Notes under the pieces: generated by a model
Databases searched by the model: none
What the model was told of the DNA's origin: nothing
Seen by the model: only the letters and a program-made list of their open reading frames with translations
Program-made: the position numbers and the translations under genes
In this document: piece by piece, positions 4,458 to 5,341 of the stretch
Numbering within the stretch: the first letter of the stretch is position 1
Layout of the letters: each line of letters begins with the position of its first letter
Assembly (NCBI GenBank): GCA_903821255.1
Contig: CAIJKT010000012.1
Span: forward strand, 1-5,341
Reading direction: 5' to 3'
DNA: 5,341 bases
From: an uncultured Lentisphaeria bacterium
Lineage (GTDB): Bacteria; Verrucomicrobiota; Lentisphaeria; Victivallales; Victivallaceae

Positions 4458-5341
4458 ATAAATTATACCTCACTCGACGAGTTGCGCAAAGCGATCCGCG
4501 ATAAAAAAGACGCGATTGCCTCCAAACGCGACCAGCGGATAAAACGCAACCCCTACTACTACGGGCGGCTGCTTAATTCATTGAAATATATCGTGCCGCA
4601 GGGCGCGAAAGTATTGAATATCGGCTGCGGTACCGGCTACATTCTCAACCGGCTGCAACCAAGTCTCGGTCTCGGCGTGGAAGGGTCCGCCGCCCATGTA
4701 GAAATCGCCAGAGAAAATTATCCGGAGTATCAATTTTTCGATCAGGAGCTTGAAAACGTCCAGGTCGAGGGCGTTTTTGATTATATCGTGATTTGCGATA
4801 TTGAAGATATTGTTGACGTCAAATCTCTGCTGGATTCGATCCGGAAAAACTGCGGACGCCACACCCGGATCGTGGTCAGTTACTACAACTACCTCTGGCA
4901 GCCGCTGGTGGGGATGGCGGAAAAGATGCATTTGCGTATCCGGCAGAAAGTGCACAACTGGTTTGCTCCCGGCGATATGAAAAATCTGCTGGTTCACTCC
5001 GGCTATGATCTGATAAATACCAAGATGCTGATTCTTTTCCCGTATTACATTCCGCTGGTTTCATGGCTGCTGGACCGCTTTCTGGCCAGGCTGCCGTTCT
5101 TCCGTATTTTCAGCATGAGCCGGCTGGCGATAGCCAGGATTAATGTTCAGGAGCACAAAGATTTAAGCGTCACGGTTGTAATTCCATGCCGCAATGAGGC
5201 GGGGAATATCCGGAATGCGGTCGAACGCATTCCGCAGCTCGGCCGCCATACCGAGATTATTTTCTGCGATGACAAGTCCACCGACGGAACCGCGGATAAT
5301 GTCAGGGAGATGATGCGGCAATACCCGGAAAAGGATATTAA
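4455..5341 (+). CDS. bifunctional SAM methyltransferase / GT2 glycosyltransferase, partial at 3' end
   Basis: The frame is open from ATG 4455 through the right edge: 295 complete codons, C-terminus missing. Residues ~30-190 form a class I SAM-dependent methyltransferase. Motif I is VLNIGCGTGY (53-62), with Asn55 where Asp is more common. GVEGS (74-78) supplies the acidic residue at the end of strand 2, and FDYIVICDIEDIVD (108-121) is the motif II region. FAPGDMKNLLVHSGYDL (170-186) fits the late 'l..aGF' region of such enzymes. Residues ~190-235 are a hydrophobic/basic linker (LFPYYIPLVSWLLDRF) that may touch the membrane. From ~238 a GT2 domain begins: SVTVVIPCRNEAGNI (238-252), then IIFCDDKSTDGTADN (268-282), where Asp272-Asp273 is the nucleotide-sugar-binding acidic pair; this arrangement is typical of dolichyl/undecaprenyl-phosphate sugar synthases. 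The rest of the GT2 domain and any C-terminal membrane helices lie beyond the window. Coupled to the GT-C gene, it probably makes or modifies the lipid-linked sugar donor; the methyl acceptor is unknown. Confidence 0.88.
   Translation, partial: MINYTSLDELRKAIRDKKDAIASKRDQRIKRNPYYYGRLLNSLKYIVPQGAKVLNIGCGTGYILNRLQPSLGLGVEGSAAHVEIARENYPEYQFFDQELENVQVEGVFDYIVICDIEDIVDVKSLLDSIRKNCGRHTRIVVSYYNYLWQPLVGMAEKMHLRIRQKVHNWFAPGDMKNLLVHSGYDLINTKMLILFPYYIPLVSWLLDRFLARLPFFRIFSMSRLAIARINVQEHKDLSVTVVIPCRNEAGNIRNAVERIPQLGRHTEIIFCDDKSTDGTADNVREMMRQYPEKDI

Noticed and set aside
4578..4997. Minus-strand open frame of 139 codons
   Set aside because: It is opposite the methyltransferase domain, which has clear SAM motifs on the plus strand. 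It has no family signature or ribosome site.

Overview
The window looks like chromosomal DNA from a Gram-negative bacterium of the PVC group, most likely Lentisphaerota (Victivallis-like). This is inferred mainly from the minus-strand gene. It has a type IV prepilin N-terminus with the core [20 protein letters not shown] followed by [10 protein letters not shown], a CLSN-x-KQ segment and a C-terminal H-X9-DG motif. That architecture is massively amplified in Lentisphaerota and Planctomycetota. No rRNA, tRNA, CRISPR array, transposase or phage gene is visible.

Layout. (1) Positions 1-309 (+) are the 3' end of a major facilitator superfamily transporter. (2) Positions 427-966 (+) are a compact type I signal peptidase with its Ser/Lys dyad in place. 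(3) Positions 971-1001 hold a strong intrinsic terminator oriented for the converging minus-strand gene. (4) Positions 1031-1963 (-), possibly extending to 2089, are the pseudopilin-like H-X9-DG protein. It is preceded by a strikingly purine-rich leader that contains six perfect AAAGG units. (5) Positions 2134-2630 are about 500 bases with no confident gene: one doubtful 60-codon ORF, several small inverted repeats and candidate promoter pieces. (6) Positions 2631-4454 (+) are a multi-spanning GT-C (GT39/PMT-like) glycosyltransferase. (7) From 4455 (+) to beyond the right edge runs a two-domain protein, a class I SAM methyltransferase fused to a GT2 (polyprenyl-phosphate sugar synthase-like) glycosyltransferase.

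How the genes may work together. The last two genes are joined by a TAAATG junction and are almost certainly co-transcribed. GT-C enzymes use polyprenyl-phosphate sugars as donors, and DPM1-like GT2 enzymes make such donors. The pair is therefore plausibly a donor-synthesis/donor-use module for envelope glycan or glycoprotein modification, with a methyltransferase built into the donor-side protein; this is inference. The signal peptidase and the pseudopilin are convergent, belong to different processing routes (Lep versus PilD-type prepilin peptidase) and need not be functionally linked.

The points most worth a second look are the methyltransferase-GT2 fusion coupled to the GT-C gene, and the (AAAGG)6 / homopurine leader of the pseudopilin gene with its ambiguous start.
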